Positions 10,444 through 21,859 are shown, counted from the stretch's first letter. The stretch: DNA of 25,973 nucleotides from Cytidiella melzeri (GCA_022592445.1 JABYQR010000502.1:1-25973), one strand, 5' to 3'. Notes: generated by a model not told the origin, from the letters alone. Translations and numbers: made by a program.

Positions 10444-11917
10444 TCAGAACAAGTCGAACAGCTTTCCAATCTCATCCTGCACGCCTTCTTGCGCTCCCAA
10501 AAGAGCATGCGATCCCCAGAAGGTCTCAACGTACACAACACGGTGACTCTTGTGCCCTTCGAATTCCTCAATGACACCAAAGTTGGGTACCTCCGTCTTG
10601 CGTACCAACGCGTTCCGCGCGGCGAGACGTGCATCCCGCTCTTTCGAGAACGCTGCGAAGTCTTCAGAAGAGAACGAGCTGCCTGGGGCGGACGGAAGGT
10701 CGACTGTCATCTGTGGTAGGAGGGGTTCCAGCAGCTTGTCGACGAGGGTGCGGGCGTGTGAGTGGGGGACGTCATAGTCATCTTGCGCGTGCGCGATCAG
10801 AGTCGGAGCGTTGAAGTCCTATTTTTTTTTTCAAGTTGTCAGCTGAAGCTTTTCCTAGGGATATATCGATTTGTAGGGATAAACACTCAACTTGTATGGC
10901 GGAAAGCGTGTCGAATTCGTAGCGCAACATCCGATTCGTGAACTCTGCGTTTTATTCGATGAGTGTGCAAGCCGAAAAGGGAGTTTGCTGGAAAAAGAAA
11001 TGCAACGTACTGAGAACTGCAGGGAACGACTGAAGCGGTTGCAAGATGGGTATCCCAGCAACCGCGGAGGTCTCGACCAGCTTTGCGACCGTCGAGAACG
11101 GCGCAAGAAGTACGATCCCCCTTGGCTTGACGTCTTCGGCCGCAAGCCTTTTGACGAGCTGTCCAGTCACGCCCGTGCCAAGGCTGTGCCCGACGATCAC
11201 GATATCCTCAGGTCTCGCACCGTGATCTATAAGCCAATTCCACGACGTGTAAGCGTCCAAAGCTAATCCTGCTTGGTCTGGGGAGCCTTCGCTGTCGCCG
11301 TACCCGCGGTAGTCTGGTGCAAAGACGTTGACGTGTAGGCGGGACGTCAAACCGACGTAAGTAATGACTCGCCATTGGGCGGCGCGAGACGCGGCTGCGC
11401 CGTGAAGAAAGAGGACGGTCGGACGGGTGGAGATGGCATCGCGGATGTCGTTTGCGCTTGGGGTTTGGGTTTGGGTTTGGGAGGGGTTTGGAGAGGTTTG
11501 GCGTCGCTTTTGGTGGTAGGGATCGTTGAGGACGAACCAGGCTCCGAGTGTGACGTTGTCGGGTGTTGAGAGGTATAGATTCGCGGTCTTTCCGGCTAGA
11601 TATGCAGTGAGAAGTTGAGAATTTAATCAACGCTCGTCAAGCTCATAAGGTTACGTACGTGCTAAGCCGTATTTCTCAGGTATATCAAATTTCGCGAACA
11701 GTGGCAACGGAAGGATGGCATGCTTGAAGATGAGGCTGACGGTAACAGATTAGCTGGGCAGTCTCATTCCGAGGTTTTTTTTTTCCAGTACTTACTGTCG
11801 TTGGAGAGCCGGCCAGCCGAGTGAAGCAATCAAGACTGGGTATAATAATGCTATGAAGAGGAAGACGTGACGGATGAGGGAGATGAAACTTCCATCGTAC
11901 GGTGGGAGGCCAAGCAT
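10444..11917 (-). CDS. ABHD12-like membrane-anchored alpha/beta-hydrolase, 5 exons
   Basis: Exons in reading order: 11917-11796, 11735-11659, 11595-11011, 10944-10892 and 10818-10444, giving 403 residues. One hydrophobic segment near residues 18-35 should anchor the protein in the membrane. The following YGLAPGKTANLYL and VTLGAWFVLN blocks are characteristic of the ABHD12 group. The oxyanion region is FLHG (129-132), the nucleophile elbow GHSLGTG has Ser204, the acid is in HAQDDYDVPH (Asp292 or Asp293), and the likely catalytic His is 383 in WGSHALLG. Known relatives are ER serine hydrolases acting on lysophosphatidylserine and monoacylglycerols; activity on those lipids here is inference. 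A Gln-Thr/Pro-rich linker (about 96-113) comes from GGGTTT-like repeats. Promoter and start lie in the 330 bp before the CPL1 gene's 3' end. Confidence 0.92.
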
Positions 11918-12247
11918 TGCCGTGACGTTAATCCTGGTAGAGCTCGTACGCGAAGTTGATTCCCGGAGGCGGGCGTTCGGACCTCAAGTTGTCAAACCTT
12001 ATACTACATTATTAAACGCCGAGCTTACTCCCCAGGTAATCACACTTGGGGGGCTTTTGCTTGGGGGGCTTCAAAGTGGCCCCGCTATGCACACATATAT
12101 ACTATATGTAGATGAACATTGGAAACGACCGTGAAAAATAAGACGTGGAATCTACTGAATTACTATATGTGATAAACCCTGCTGAAACGCCAAACCCATC
12201 CAAAGAGTCCGTTCGACACTCGAAATCCCAACAAAGTGAGTTACATT
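11918..12247. other. Promoter region of the hydrolase gene and 3' flank of the CPL1-type gene
   Basis: The hydrolase gene reads away to the left from 11917, and the CPL1-type gene ends at 12248 on the same strand. The stretch holds a direct repeat of CTTGGGGGGCTT (about 12045-12056 and 12059-12070). It also holds AT-rich ATATATACTATATGTAG near 12096-12112, which may serve the upstream gene's polyadenylation or the hydrolase promoter. I see no coding sequence. Confidence 0.45.
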
Positions 12248-13579
12248 TTAATGAAATATAGTACCCAACCTAGAGCTGCTTTTCAGGTTGAAATGTGGAC
12301 GGCAGCGAGTGCCATCCGTGGACACGACATATCCAGTCATACAAGAATCTTTGGTAGAAAAGCAAGTCAGACGTTAATTTGGCAGTGTGAAAGTCACTTT
12401 GAAGACTCACCGATCAGACATTGCCCTCCTTGACACCGTACAGAGTCGACGTTGGGTATAGCACTGCAGTCTCGACCACCGTCCAACGTGACCTCGCCAT
12501 GCGGCGAATCGCTGTGCACACATCCCCCACACTTCTCCAACTCGTTCTGGACGTCCACACATTCGTACGTCTTCAGGTAACTCCGCTTGAACACAGACCC
12601 GTAGATAGGACAACTCTTCTGCCCTCTCGAACAACGATGCGACGGCTTCAACGGAGATTGCAAATTATCTCTCTTGGTGTTTGGTATTCCAGACGGATTG
12701 GACCCTCCGGTAGGCGCTACATGGACGAAAAAAAAAGCCTCAGGTCAAGAGAACTGCGATACGACATGCGGAGAATATAGCAAAACTTACGACACGTATT
12801 CCCATTCGCAGTGCAAGAGCTTAATGCCCCGCTTGCAGCAATACACTGGTTAGCGCTTGATGCCCCCACTGGCGACCACCCCTGCTGGAAGCTCCCGCGG
12901 TTTGGACAATTAAAACAATGCGTCTGACCCGACTGGTCCGTGTACCATCCAGAGCAACTGTCAAAAAACGTATTTCAGATCATGATGGTCACATACTAGA
13001 GCAGGCAGGGGTACTACTGGCTCACCATGAACAACACGCCGTAGCACCGTAACCAGCAGAGAATGTCCCCGGCGGACAATTGATGCAATCACCCGCTCCA
13101 GAAGTCGGCATGTACCTCCCAGGTGTGCACAGTGTTGGAGCCGAGTTTGTTTGGCTGTTGCAATTTGACCCAGGCGGGCAAGCAGTGCACTGCGAAGAGC
13201 CTGGAGAGCTGTAATACCCGACTCCGCATTGAAGTTGGGCAATCGCCCCAGGTCCTGCGGCGTACCAGCCAGATTGCGCTTCTGTACAGCTACTGGAGCG
13301 AGATTCTGAAGCGAGCAGAGAAATTAGATTTTTGAGGTTGATGAGTATAGCAAGCTGAGGGAACTCACGGCTCTGGTAGTAGCCGGGAGGACACTGAGAT
13401 AAGAATTGAGGTGATCAGGGGTGATGCATTAGAGCAAAACGGTAGAGCTGACTTACAGAAGTACATGGCGATTGACCATTGGAGCCATAAGTACCTGGCT
13501 GACAGTCGCTTGCAGCGACGAGAGCTGTAGAGATGAGGAGGAGGAGCGCGGAGACACTGGTAAAGAAGCGGAGGGCCAT
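12248..13579 (-). CDS. Secreted cysteine-rich protein with C-terminal CPL1-like domain, 6 exons
   Basis: Exons: 13579-13457, 13393-13369, 13305-13026, 12957-12791, 12716-12411 and 12348-12248, giving 333 residues. A clear signal peptide (about 1-23, hydrophobic core SALLLLIST) is followed by a Cys-rich region. That region repeats CxPGxY/F and GxxxC motifs, such as CQPGTYGS, CPPGYYQS, CTPGRYMP and CPPGTFSAG. These resemble the ephrin-receptor/GCC-type repeats of extracellular proteins. The last 110 residues carry the pattern of the fungal CPL1-like domain: CPIYG, YECVDV, KCGGC, DCSAIP, VRCQGGQCLI and a final SCMTGY block. A Lys-Arg pair at 213-214 between the two halves could be a kexin site. 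The namesake is a secreted Cryptococcus protein. The role in this fungus is unknown; wall or extracellular matrix work is plausible. Confidence 0.88.
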
Positions 13580-13807
13580 TGTGAACGTCGGGGAGGGTCC
13601 AATCCAAGATGTGCGTTGGATCTACTTAAACCGAGCTGTATAACTCCTATTATTCGCTATTCTCCGTAAGAACCCTCGGAACTTGTACACGGCCAGCGAG
13701 CATACAGGAGCTACAGCACCTGCCTTTTTTGTATTCCAGCCTCAACGTTGGGGATATTTACAGGGGGGGAGGGAATTTGCAAATAGACAAAATGAAAAAA
13801 AAAGGAG

Positions 13808-16027
13808 TTAAGATTCCGATCGTCCGACTATCGCGCCAGCAGATATGCCTCCGACTGAGGCCATGGTCTGGCCACATATTGTGATGAGTTTTGCATACGA
13901 ACGAACGAGAGAGTTACTTACGAACGCTGAAGCGGCTGGTCCGTCCAGAATGGTCAATTCTTCCAGAGTGAACGGAAGTTGAGGTATGAGTAGCGCCCTA
14001 ATTGGTAGTAATAGTAGTATGATGACCGGGAAGCCGATAGCAGCTGTACAATGCCATCAGCTGCCTAGAAATCAAACGACAGCAGGAACAGAACCATTCA
14101 CCGATACTCTGAGTGATACCCATAGTCGCACCAAAGGCTACTAGCTGGACGGTCACAAATAGGAGTACGCGACACTTTCGGACCTGCCGCAGGGGCTCAT
14201 CTGCCTGCGTTAGAGCCCGATCACGAACGAGATACAACAGTTTGCGAGTGATACCATTACTCTCAAGGGAGTCAGCGCCCATATACCAGCTAGATTCATA
14301 TGGTCAGCATCACTGAAAAATGTTCTCTGATGAACACGTACAACAAGCCTGCGAGAACTCCTCTAGGGATCAAGTTCAAGACATGCAAAAACGGTCCGGA
14401 TAACAGAACAAGACATAAAAGTCCTTGCGCCAGGTTAGACACACGTTGCTCGACTACGGCCACAGGCGTTTCATGCTGACGATCTTCTCCTTCGCCGTCC
14501 CTGGCCAGCGTCGGATCGGGCTCGAGGCCAGCATGTGAAATATCACCAGGCAGACGAGACCTCGCACGATCGAGCCGATCGTCTGGCCGATCTTCGTGGA
14601 TAGGTCGAGAACCGGAAGCATCCTCAACATCTCGCTTTCGGGGTGCCTTACTCATTACTAGCAGGGAGGTGGTATGTATAGGAGCTTGAGGGATAAGGCC
14701 GTTTGGTGCTGGAACCCCTAGTAAACCAGCGATGAACGTAGTGATACCAAGGATGAAAAAGTCGTAATGAAAGCCGGGGGGCTTTCGAAGAGGGAACTGG
14801 CTACCTTGCGCCATGAGAGACTGTAATTTGAAATATTACTTCAACACCTTTCGGGAGAAGTAGAACCCACTCACTGAAACGTTGTGATCGAAGAAGAACA
14901 AGACCCAGAGGGCGAAACCAAAGGGAAATGCGATGCCAACCCACTTGCCTTCCAGTTGCCAGAACTGGACTAACCAATCTCGACCTCCGGCCGGTTGGAA
15001 AGCCATCCCTACTGGAAGTGTAGTCGGATTCGCCTTACTGAATCTTCCCCAATAGGCCATCGCAGACGAGGCTAACAGCGCAATAGGCATCCCATAGTCG
15101 GCAAAGAAGCGTCGAACATGGCGACGAAAGTACGGAGACCGTGAGACCGATCGGAAAAGGTAACAAGTTCCGACCATGAGCAGAGCGAGAATAATGCCGA
15201 CATAGGCACCGTCTGCGGTCGACTCCGGTTCCGCAGAGGTGGGGAATTGACGGGTGATGATTTGAACACCGTATTGTAGATAGACCCACGAGACGTAGAA
15301 GCCAAAGGTATCACATGAAAATAGCGTAACATGCTTGAGAAAGTTGCACCCTAAGAAAGATTAGAGATTTCAGGCGGAAAGAATTGCGATATACTCACAA
15401 TTAAGGGCCGCCGTTATCCAATGGAGGATAGCGGCCCACAGGTATACCCAACCAACAAACTGGAGATAATCCGGTGGATTGGGCTGGCGTTCTATAATAT
15501 CGAATATAGTCTTGTTGAGCACCGTAATGGGTCCTGTGACGCCTGCGATGCATAACGGTTGTGAGCCAAAAACCGAGAATATGAAGGCTGCCATCAATGA
15601 CGATAGCAGCACTTCTGAGACGCCATACTGTTGCGTCGTTTCTATCAAGTCCAGTGAGAAAGCGATGCCAGGTAACACGCTGTTTCCTCTCGTTAGCTTG
15701 CAGACGACAATTTGTAGCGACAACGTACTTTGCAAAGAATATGAGAACGATGGCGGGTATCACTCTATAGTTCCACGCATCTGTCCAGTCACTGACGTAA
15801 AAAGGGGCGCGTGCGCGAACATCGCGAACGATGCCGCTTCCTATGCGGATGGACCGCCACCAACGGGGGATGGTAGCGCGGTCATTAGATGGAAGATTGT
15901 CCGGAGAGATAGATGGTGCTCTGGAAATTGCGGCAGAGTCAGCTGCACTCTTCCACTGCTGCTTCTCTACAACTTCCAGCTGAAGGGTAGGAGCAGGGGT
16001 CCGGGATAGAGAGCTTGACTCGGACAT
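13808..16027 (-). CDS. SLC4/Bor1-family anion transporter (borate or bicarbonate), 7 exons
   Basis: Exons: 16027-15729, 15679-15399, 15350-14875, 14820-14342, 14289-14102, 14043-13922 and 13867-13808, giving 634 residues. A hydrophilic N-terminal tail (1-85) precedes about a dozen membrane segments. Blocks diagnostic of the HCO3-cotransporter fold are visible: FGSQPLCIAGVTGPITVLN, FVGWVYLWAAILHW, the FDHNVS turn, and GLLGVPAPNGLIPQAP. The cytosolic loop before VVEQRVSNLAQGL is long, acidic and basic by turns (about residues 405-470). VVEQRVSNL is strongly conserved in yeast Bor1 and plant BOR proteins, so a plasma-membrane or vacuolar borate exporter is likelier than a bicarbonate exchanger. 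The short last exon (20 codons) ends in an unremarkable Gly/Ser tail. It lies head-to-tail with the M64 peptidase gene upstream. Confidence 0.93.
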
Positions 16028-16420
16028 TGTACTCCAGGCTGGCCTGTGTATGAAGTGAATGCAAGAACTAAGCCGAGAGAGGTAAGGTCATGAAGGACGC
16101 AGAGCGTGGTGAGCTGAGGAGTAAGCCCAAGTGCGTCGAGATCGTCTAGGAAGAAGAGGTCATGGTAGTACAGGACTAACCCACGCCATGATTGTCAAGC
16201 AGGTCGTTGAGCCTGAGATGTCTCCGAAAAATACGTGCCGTAGTACTCGGCACAGCCGGCGGCCCGATCAGCACCTACGCGTGACCGTGTCCATCTCGAC
16301 CAGATCTGAGCGTGTCGGAGAGAGGTTCATAGTAATCACTTGAACTTGCACCTACGTTTTTACAAGCAGGTTCCTCGGGCAGCTGGGTGTTCTGACAGAT
16401 GTAATTCCAGATTGATCCGT
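16028..16420. other. Promoter region of the transporter gene and 3' flank of the peptidase gene
   Basis: The 393 bp lie between the M64 stop (16421) and the transporter ATG (16027), both genes on the minus strand. A plus-strand frame (16131-16343) shows no motif and I treat it as noise. I find no clear TATA box or repeat. Confidence 0.4.
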
Positions 16421-18701
16421 TCAACAGCTTTGATCAATAGTAAAGTTTCTACGGGACGCAGTCAACCCCTCCTTGTCTACGCGAATCTCCTCCGAGAAGA
16501 ACTGAACGTCTATGGTGTAGGTACCAAAAGCATGCTTGTCCCCCAGATCCACCGTTGTCGTGTTCGTGAACGCGTCCAAAACCTTGCCATCCTTGTACCA
16601 GGTAATAGCCCAACTCTCAGTCTGTGTGACAGGAACATCCCTAAGTTCTGCAAGCGGGACGAGCTTGAGGCTGACCACCCGAGTTCCCGCCTTGGAGCAT
16701 CCGATTTCAACATCGTCAATGAGATCCACGCGTTTCAGCAGCTTCAGCCAGAGGTCCTCTGTGCAGACTTTGCAAAAGTCTGGCGTAGTGACAATTCGCA
16801 TCAGACAGGCCTCGTTCGTGGGGCGGTAGGTGGTAGTGTTATCGAGGGAGTACCTTCGGTGTTGACAGTTGTCAGTGGGATGGCATTTGGCGAATGCAAA
16901 CTAGATGCCTTACGTTGGATACAGGCTGTAGTGGCCTGGTGTTGAATTGAACCTATGCATGAGAGTATCAGGAGAAATCTTTTTGCAAAGACAATATTGA
17001 TGTTAGCTCACTGGCTCTCGTCGCCAAATTCAAGTACCTCGACACTGCACATTTGAGCAATACCCTCGCGATCGGAATTTTTCAGTGTAAAGCGAAGCTC
17101 GTGTTCGCCGTCACTGAGCCCTCCGCTTCTATGGATATCGTAGTGCCATCTATCGACTCCAAGCCCTTGTTTGGGCTTCCATCCAAGGTCGGTCCCGTCA
17201 ATCTCAACGGTAAGATCGGATCCTTCTGGCAAACCAGACAACGAAAACCGGACAACGTGCCTGGAGTATTGCCCTGAAGCTGAGAAGTTGATCGTCCACG
17301 GCGTGGTGGTGTTGAGAAGTGTCCAAGGGTAAGCCTGTAGTGGCATGACGGAACGTTCTGCGCGAGCGTCGCCGAGAACGGATGACGACAAATTGGTAAG
17401 CCAGTGTTCCCAAGACACTGGTGTAGAAAGGTTCTGCTGGGCGTTCACGCCGAAATAGGCGAAGCCACCGTCGTACTCTTCCCCAACGTCTATGACGGAA
17501 TGGCCCAGCTCATGCCTGCGTATCGTCATGGCATGCTCAAGCGAGCCTTGATGGTACGTACCTCAAAACGAGCGGTCCATTTGCGATCGAGGGCGTGATC
17601 ACACTGTCGGAAACTCAGCCAAGCTTCATGGGATACGAGGTAACGACCTAATGACTGACGTGAATTCTCCTCCGAGGCCTAGGATAGACAAATCAGCCCG
17701 AAGCCAGTAATGTCCGGGCAAATGATCACTCGCCTCCATACAAAGGATCGTTTCCTTGGATGTTTGGCTCGTCAGTCGTTCTTCCTGGTATATAATATGG
17801 TGACATACCCATCAGAATAGGGTAATCGCATTGCTCTCCCAGAGAGAGACATGCAGCTCTGGCTACATCAGGGTTGTTGTAGTAAACGGCTCGGAGCTCT
17901 GTACCATCTCGATACAGTCCGTAGGGAGTGCTGATGATGGTACACCAGTAAAGCTACGGTCAAGCCAGAAATTCATCTAGCTTACTCTTTAGGTTTGCCC
18001 TCAACACCAATTCCACTCTATGCATACGTTAGCTCAGCACTCGCGTCCGTGTGAGAACGACGACCCTACATCTTTACTTGGAGTGAAAGCTGCCCAAAAA
18101 TTGAGCAGTGGCTTCACGGTGTTGAACGTATGATTATACGAAATGTGTTCGGCTAGGCGTTGAGCATCTTGGATAAATTTCGGATACTCCTCAGGTTGAT
18201 CTTTCGCAAAATTGTTAGTAATAATGCTTCAATTGGAGCGCACGCAACTGTCAACTCACATCCGTCTGAAAAAAATACCAAGTCCACTCGGTTGGCAGAG
18301 GGTCCGGAAACAACAAGAGGTGACACCTGCAGATCTGGAGGCGGCACGCTCCCACTGTGCATGCCTTTTGACGTCCCCAGCACGCGTTGAACAGTAGGCT
18401 GTGCGTCTCCTTCCCACTGCACCAAGTCATTCGTGCATATAGAACGCGCGCTGTCCCATACAGCTTGCGCATCGTAAGATACAAGGCTAACGCGGTGCCC
18501 ACCTGCTGCTGTGGGTAAGCGTGTTGAGTAGACTGCGTTGTTGGCTGTGCCACGAAGAATCTGTGTCTCCCTAAACGATAGGATCTCACAGTGGGTCGAT
18601 TTGTCGTGCAAGACGACGAGTTCGAAAGGCTTGAGAGCCCAACCAGAGGAGATTAAGCATTGAGCAAGACCCAAAAAGACTAAGCCAAATGGTAACTTCA
18701 T
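16421..18701 (-). CDS. Secreted M64-family zinc metallopeptidase (IgA-peptidase-like), 10 exons, one GC-AG intron
   Basis: Exons: 18701-18260, 18200-18070, 18017-17986, 17930-17809, 17754-17734, 17678-17660, 17603-17562, 17515-17012, 16952-16914 and 16853-16421, giving 594 residues. A signal peptide (1-22, MKLPFGLVFLGLAQCLISSG) is followed by an N-terminal domain. The M64 core follows, with SDGYQPEE, PYGLYRDGTELRAVYY, CDYPILM, GNDPLYGG, GGEFTVIT and the zinc site HELGHSVIDVGEEYD (His271, Glu272, His275). Ligands and catalytic Glu are intact, so activity is expected. The C-terminal 300 residues form a beta-rich extension ending in Cys. Family M64 was named after a bacterial IgA peptidase, but fungal members have no known immunoglobulin link. 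The intron after 17734 starts with GCGAGT; only that splice restores the family motif YGGLGGEF. Cleaved substrates are unknown. Confidence 0.9.
17679..17733 (-). other. Probable GC-AG intron in the M64 peptidase gene
   Basis: Reading on the minus strand, exon 5 ends in GGAG and the intron begins GCGAGT. It ends in ATCCTAG before GCCTCGGAGG. The ordinary GT two bases further in would give GA joined to GCCTCGG and lead to an early stop, destroying the conserved Gly-Leu-Gly-Gly-Glu-Phe segment. GC-AG introns are a known minority class. Confidence 0.7.
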
Positions 18702-19090
18702 GCTTTGAGTAGCAGAGTGAACGTTCGAGCTTCAACTTCGTTGAATCTCTCCCTCGACAATGGCCGTGGGAACATAACGTCTCGCGGGAAAGTTCATTCG
18801 TGACGGTGACTGGTCTGCGACGTTCATTGTCCACGACATCTCAACTTCAACGACAGCCGACCGCATAGGAGTAAATCCTCTCATATACTCGCCGTTCGCG
18901 ACAGCAAGCTTGAATCCGCGCACGAAGAAAATCGTCAGTCAGCTTCGCAGGCACGGCTGGTTTTATTACAGTAAGGCTCCCGGTCTTATGACACGCAAGT
19001 CCAACACTGATACTGGAGATCTTTCGATGGATCGCCGTACGACTAGCGGGAACCTCTGCCAAAGACGAACTGCGCGGGTTTCAGGCTGCG
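18702..19090. promoter_or_regulatory. Shared 390-bp region between divergent peptidase and F-box genes
   Basis: The M64 gene starts leftward at 18701 and the F-box model starts rightward at 19091, so promoters of both must lie here. The F-box frame is already open from 18992, and an upstream start or exon cannot be excluded. No TATA box is obvious. Confidence 0.4.
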
Positions 19091-20913
19091 ATGCCTTCCA
19101 ATTCGTTCGATTTCCAGCCAGGGAAGATGCGAGCTGCGTTGGATTATGTCATGGAGTGTTTCCAGTGGCTTGCTGCTGGGGATGACAGACTAGATCGGTA
19201 AGCCGCACTCGCCTGTTTTGAAAAGCGAGGTTGCTTATACTGCATTCTGACGCGTAGTGTAGTGCATGAGCTAGAAATAGACAAGGTTACAGATTTCTGT
19301 CGTGTCATCATCTCTCAACAGTACTCAAATGCCAGCAGGTCATAGAGGCAACGAAAACCTTCCTACGAAACCTCCGTGGCGCCCGTAATCGATTGGCACC
19401 AATCAACCGCCTTCCTCCGGAGCTCTTGGGTGCCATATTCGAGTACCTGACGGGATCGCGCTCCCTTTTGATTGTCAGCAAGGAGCACGAGAGAATTGGG
19501 TCGCAGAAGTTCCAATCTGTTTGCCGCCACTGGAGACTCACCGCTGTAAACACGCCAGCGTTGTGGACCTACATCCGCGTTTCAAGTTTTCGCACGTCAG
19601 AACGCGCTTTTGCCTCTACAAGTCTCGTGCGGTCGGGCGTCCTTCCCCTTGACGTAAATCTCCAGGACAGTCGCTTCGCGGATGTCATCGGCAGACGTGT
19701 GAGGGAAGGTGTAAAATCGAACTCAGGACGTATCCGAGAGCTCTTCGTGCACGAAGGACAATTCACGTATATCAATTCGCTTGTGCAAGATGCCAGTCAA
19801 CTCGAAGCACTGACCATCACCAATCCCACGGACAGCGCTGACGGTTTCATCGACAATTGGCAAATTCCCAAGTTGCGCGTGTTTTGTGCAAGGGGGTTCA
19901 CCGGCTGGCATAAAGCAAAATTCTCCACTTTGCGCCATCTTATCGTTGACAATCAAGTGTTGGACTGCGAAACTCTTCGTGGCTTATATGCGCTTCTGTC
20001 GTTGAACCCCCGACTCGAAGATCTCGTGCTATCCAGATGTCACTCGACGGAATATCCAGAGCGGCCCTTACTAGCGTTACCGTCTCTGGACATGCCATGC
20101 CTGAAACGAATTCACGTCAACATCTCCCGTGGCGACGACGAGGACCCTTTAGTGGGACAACTGATTGAGAAAAAGTTAATTCTGCAAGTAGGGCATGCAA
20201 TAGTGTCTCTGTGCCTCAAACAGCCGCCGGAGGGCTACTTCACTTCCTTACAAAAGTTATTCCTTGGCAATATTTCACGGTCTGAATGCATCAATATCGT
20301 AACTACAGATGGCCAGACAAGTTTCTACCTGAAAGGATCGTACGAGATCTTTCTGCGGCAGTCCGTTCATGCCAATCGATCAAGGCCGTTGGGAGTGCAC
20401 GAGCTGTGGCTTTGGTTAGATATGCCCCGCCTTGTGCCTCTTAAATACCTTGAACCCGAGGAGCAATATAAAGTTGACTGGGTGGCTGGGTTGCAGGCAG
20501 TGGCGGGGGTGACAAAACTCGTTCTACTTCATGACATCGATGCCTGGCTCGACTTCATTTCCCGACATGATCTGTTTCCTTCCTTGGTGGAATTGCAGCT
20601 GCACGGTCAAGAGCACGGGCATGAAACTACGATTCTTCACTTTCTGCGGGAGAGGGCGCAGACCAACCCGATTCAAACGTTACGTTTTGTACGAGACACC
20701 GAGGCTGGTGGTAAAGTCGAGGCTTTTTCGCACTGGAAAAAGAGCTCCATTTTCCTGAAATCCGCTCGTTGCGTTGTATTCGAGAATCCCAGGAGCGGAC
20801 CTCTGCGCATGGAACTGCCGACCCTTTGTACCACCGAATCCACCGTCCATTCGTATTGGCCATCTTGGGAGTCGACTATGTATGCGATCAGGTATAGGAG
20901 GAGCTACGTATAA
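19091..20913 (+). CDS. F-box protein with leucine-rich C-terminal part, 3 exons
   Basis: Exons: 19091-19197, 19258-19285 and 19339-20913, giving 569 residues with the start at 19091 (MPSNSF); ATG 19127 is an alternative. The second intron has a weak GTTACA donor but is the only splice that keeps the frame. A short helical lead (VVHELEIDK, VIEATKTFLRNLRGARNRL) precedes the F-box at about 67-115: INRLPPELLGAIFEYL, VCRHWRLTAVNTPALWTYI. This arrangement is standard for the large agaricomycete F-box family. The rest holds irregular leucine-rich segments (LEALTI, LRHLIV, LEDLVL, LVELQL). Such proteins bind Skp1 through the F-box and recruit targets to SCF ubiquitin ligases; the target is unknown. 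The large third exon has no intron. Confidence 0.8.
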
Positions 20914-21164
20914 GGTATTTGGTAGCCATCTCGCAAGGACTGTCACTGTCTCGTATGTACTGGCACCTGGTTTCGATAGCACGTACTCACTGAGTGGTTT
21001 TGAGCATACTTGAAGCAGATGCAGCCATATTATCTACTTTGTCACTCACACTTGAGACCATATGACCATATGTACGTTTCACTCTCAAGTGGTGTTTGGT
21101 TAGAAAGCGAGCCTGCGAGCGCCCTAGCCAAACGTGTGCTTACTAAGTGAGAGGACCGAAAGAA
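20914..21164. other. Intergenic stretch with an inverted repeat
   Basis: Downstream of the F-box gene. CACTTGAG (about 21049-21056) and CTCAAGTG (about 21086-21093) are exact inverted arms around an ACCATATGACCATATGT segment. A GTTTGG/CCAAAC pair extends slightly further out. No coding sequence is seen. Confidence 0.4.
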
Positions 21165-21211
21165 GAAGGCGGCGGGGTTGCGCGTCTCGCAACTTGTCTC
21201 CCGCCGCCTTC
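21165..21211. other. Perfect nested hairpin upstream of the interrupted frame
   Basis: The 12-base arms GAAGGCGGCGGG (21165-21176) and CCCGCCGCCTTC (21200-21211) are exact complements. Directly inside, GTTGCG (21177-21182) and CGCAAC (21188-21193) form a second stem with loop CGTCT, leaving a six-base one-sided bulge. It lies about 70 bases before the ATG at 21281, so it may sit in the 5' leader of that RNA. Confidence 0.6.
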
Positions 21212-21632
21212 GCTCGTAGAATCACTCGCTAGCCAAATCTCAGTTTTTATCCCTCCTTCGTGATTCTCACCTCTGTCGTTATGGTCGAGACCAATGGCCC
21301 CCCCGCGGGCATCGGCGGCAACCCTGTCCAATATCTCCAAGATTTTTCCGCGCGCCGATCTCTGGGCGCTGTTGAGAACGAAAACCTAAATAGGTTTATT
21401 AGGAACGAGGAACGAGCGGAGAGACGCGGTACGGGAGAGGAAAATGTATCGGACAACGAGTCGTTCCTATTAGATGAGTCGCGAGTTGGTAGCCCTGCGC
21501 CCTCTCTTCAGTCGAGCAGTCCAGCGCATACACCCGGAGGAAAGGAAAAATCTAGGGGAAATCAGACTCCATCGCTGTTAAGTCACTCACGCAATACCTT
21601 CTGAATAATCTTACCCCCACCTCCCTCCAGCG

Positions 21633-21859
21633 TGTTGTTATTTTAGGTTTTCCGCCTCATTTTTGATTGCATCCGCTTGTTCCCGCCGCCCGCCTTTCAT
21701 CATTCCGCGCGGATAACTCATTTCGATATTCTCTTTTTGTCCTATCCGTTCCTCTAAAACATTATAAAAACTCTGTATTTCCGTAGCTATCTTATAACAT
21801 TGTGTTCATTCATTCACGCCCCCCTCCCGTGCGCGCTCCAAAACCCTGCAAAAACAACA
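21633..21859 (+). repeat. 5' LTR of the gag-only element
   Basis: 227 bp, TG...CA, with a TATA box TATAAAAA at 21763-21770 that should drive the element's RNA. It is identical to the 3' LTR except at 21834. Confidence 0.96.

Noticed and set aside
11461..11490. GGGTTT repeats resembling telomere sequence
   Set aside because: They lie inside the hydrolase exon and encode a Gln-Thr linker in frame. The unit count is low.
15479..16009. 176-codon plus-strand frame
   Set aside because: Antisense shadow of the transporter gene, whose membrane segments and splice sites are clear on the minus strand.
9233..18701. A secondary-metabolite gene cluster (SDR, hydrolase, transporter)
   Set aside because: No backbone enzyme is present. 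The transporter is of the Bor1 type and the hydrolase of the ABHD12 type, both housekeeping-like.
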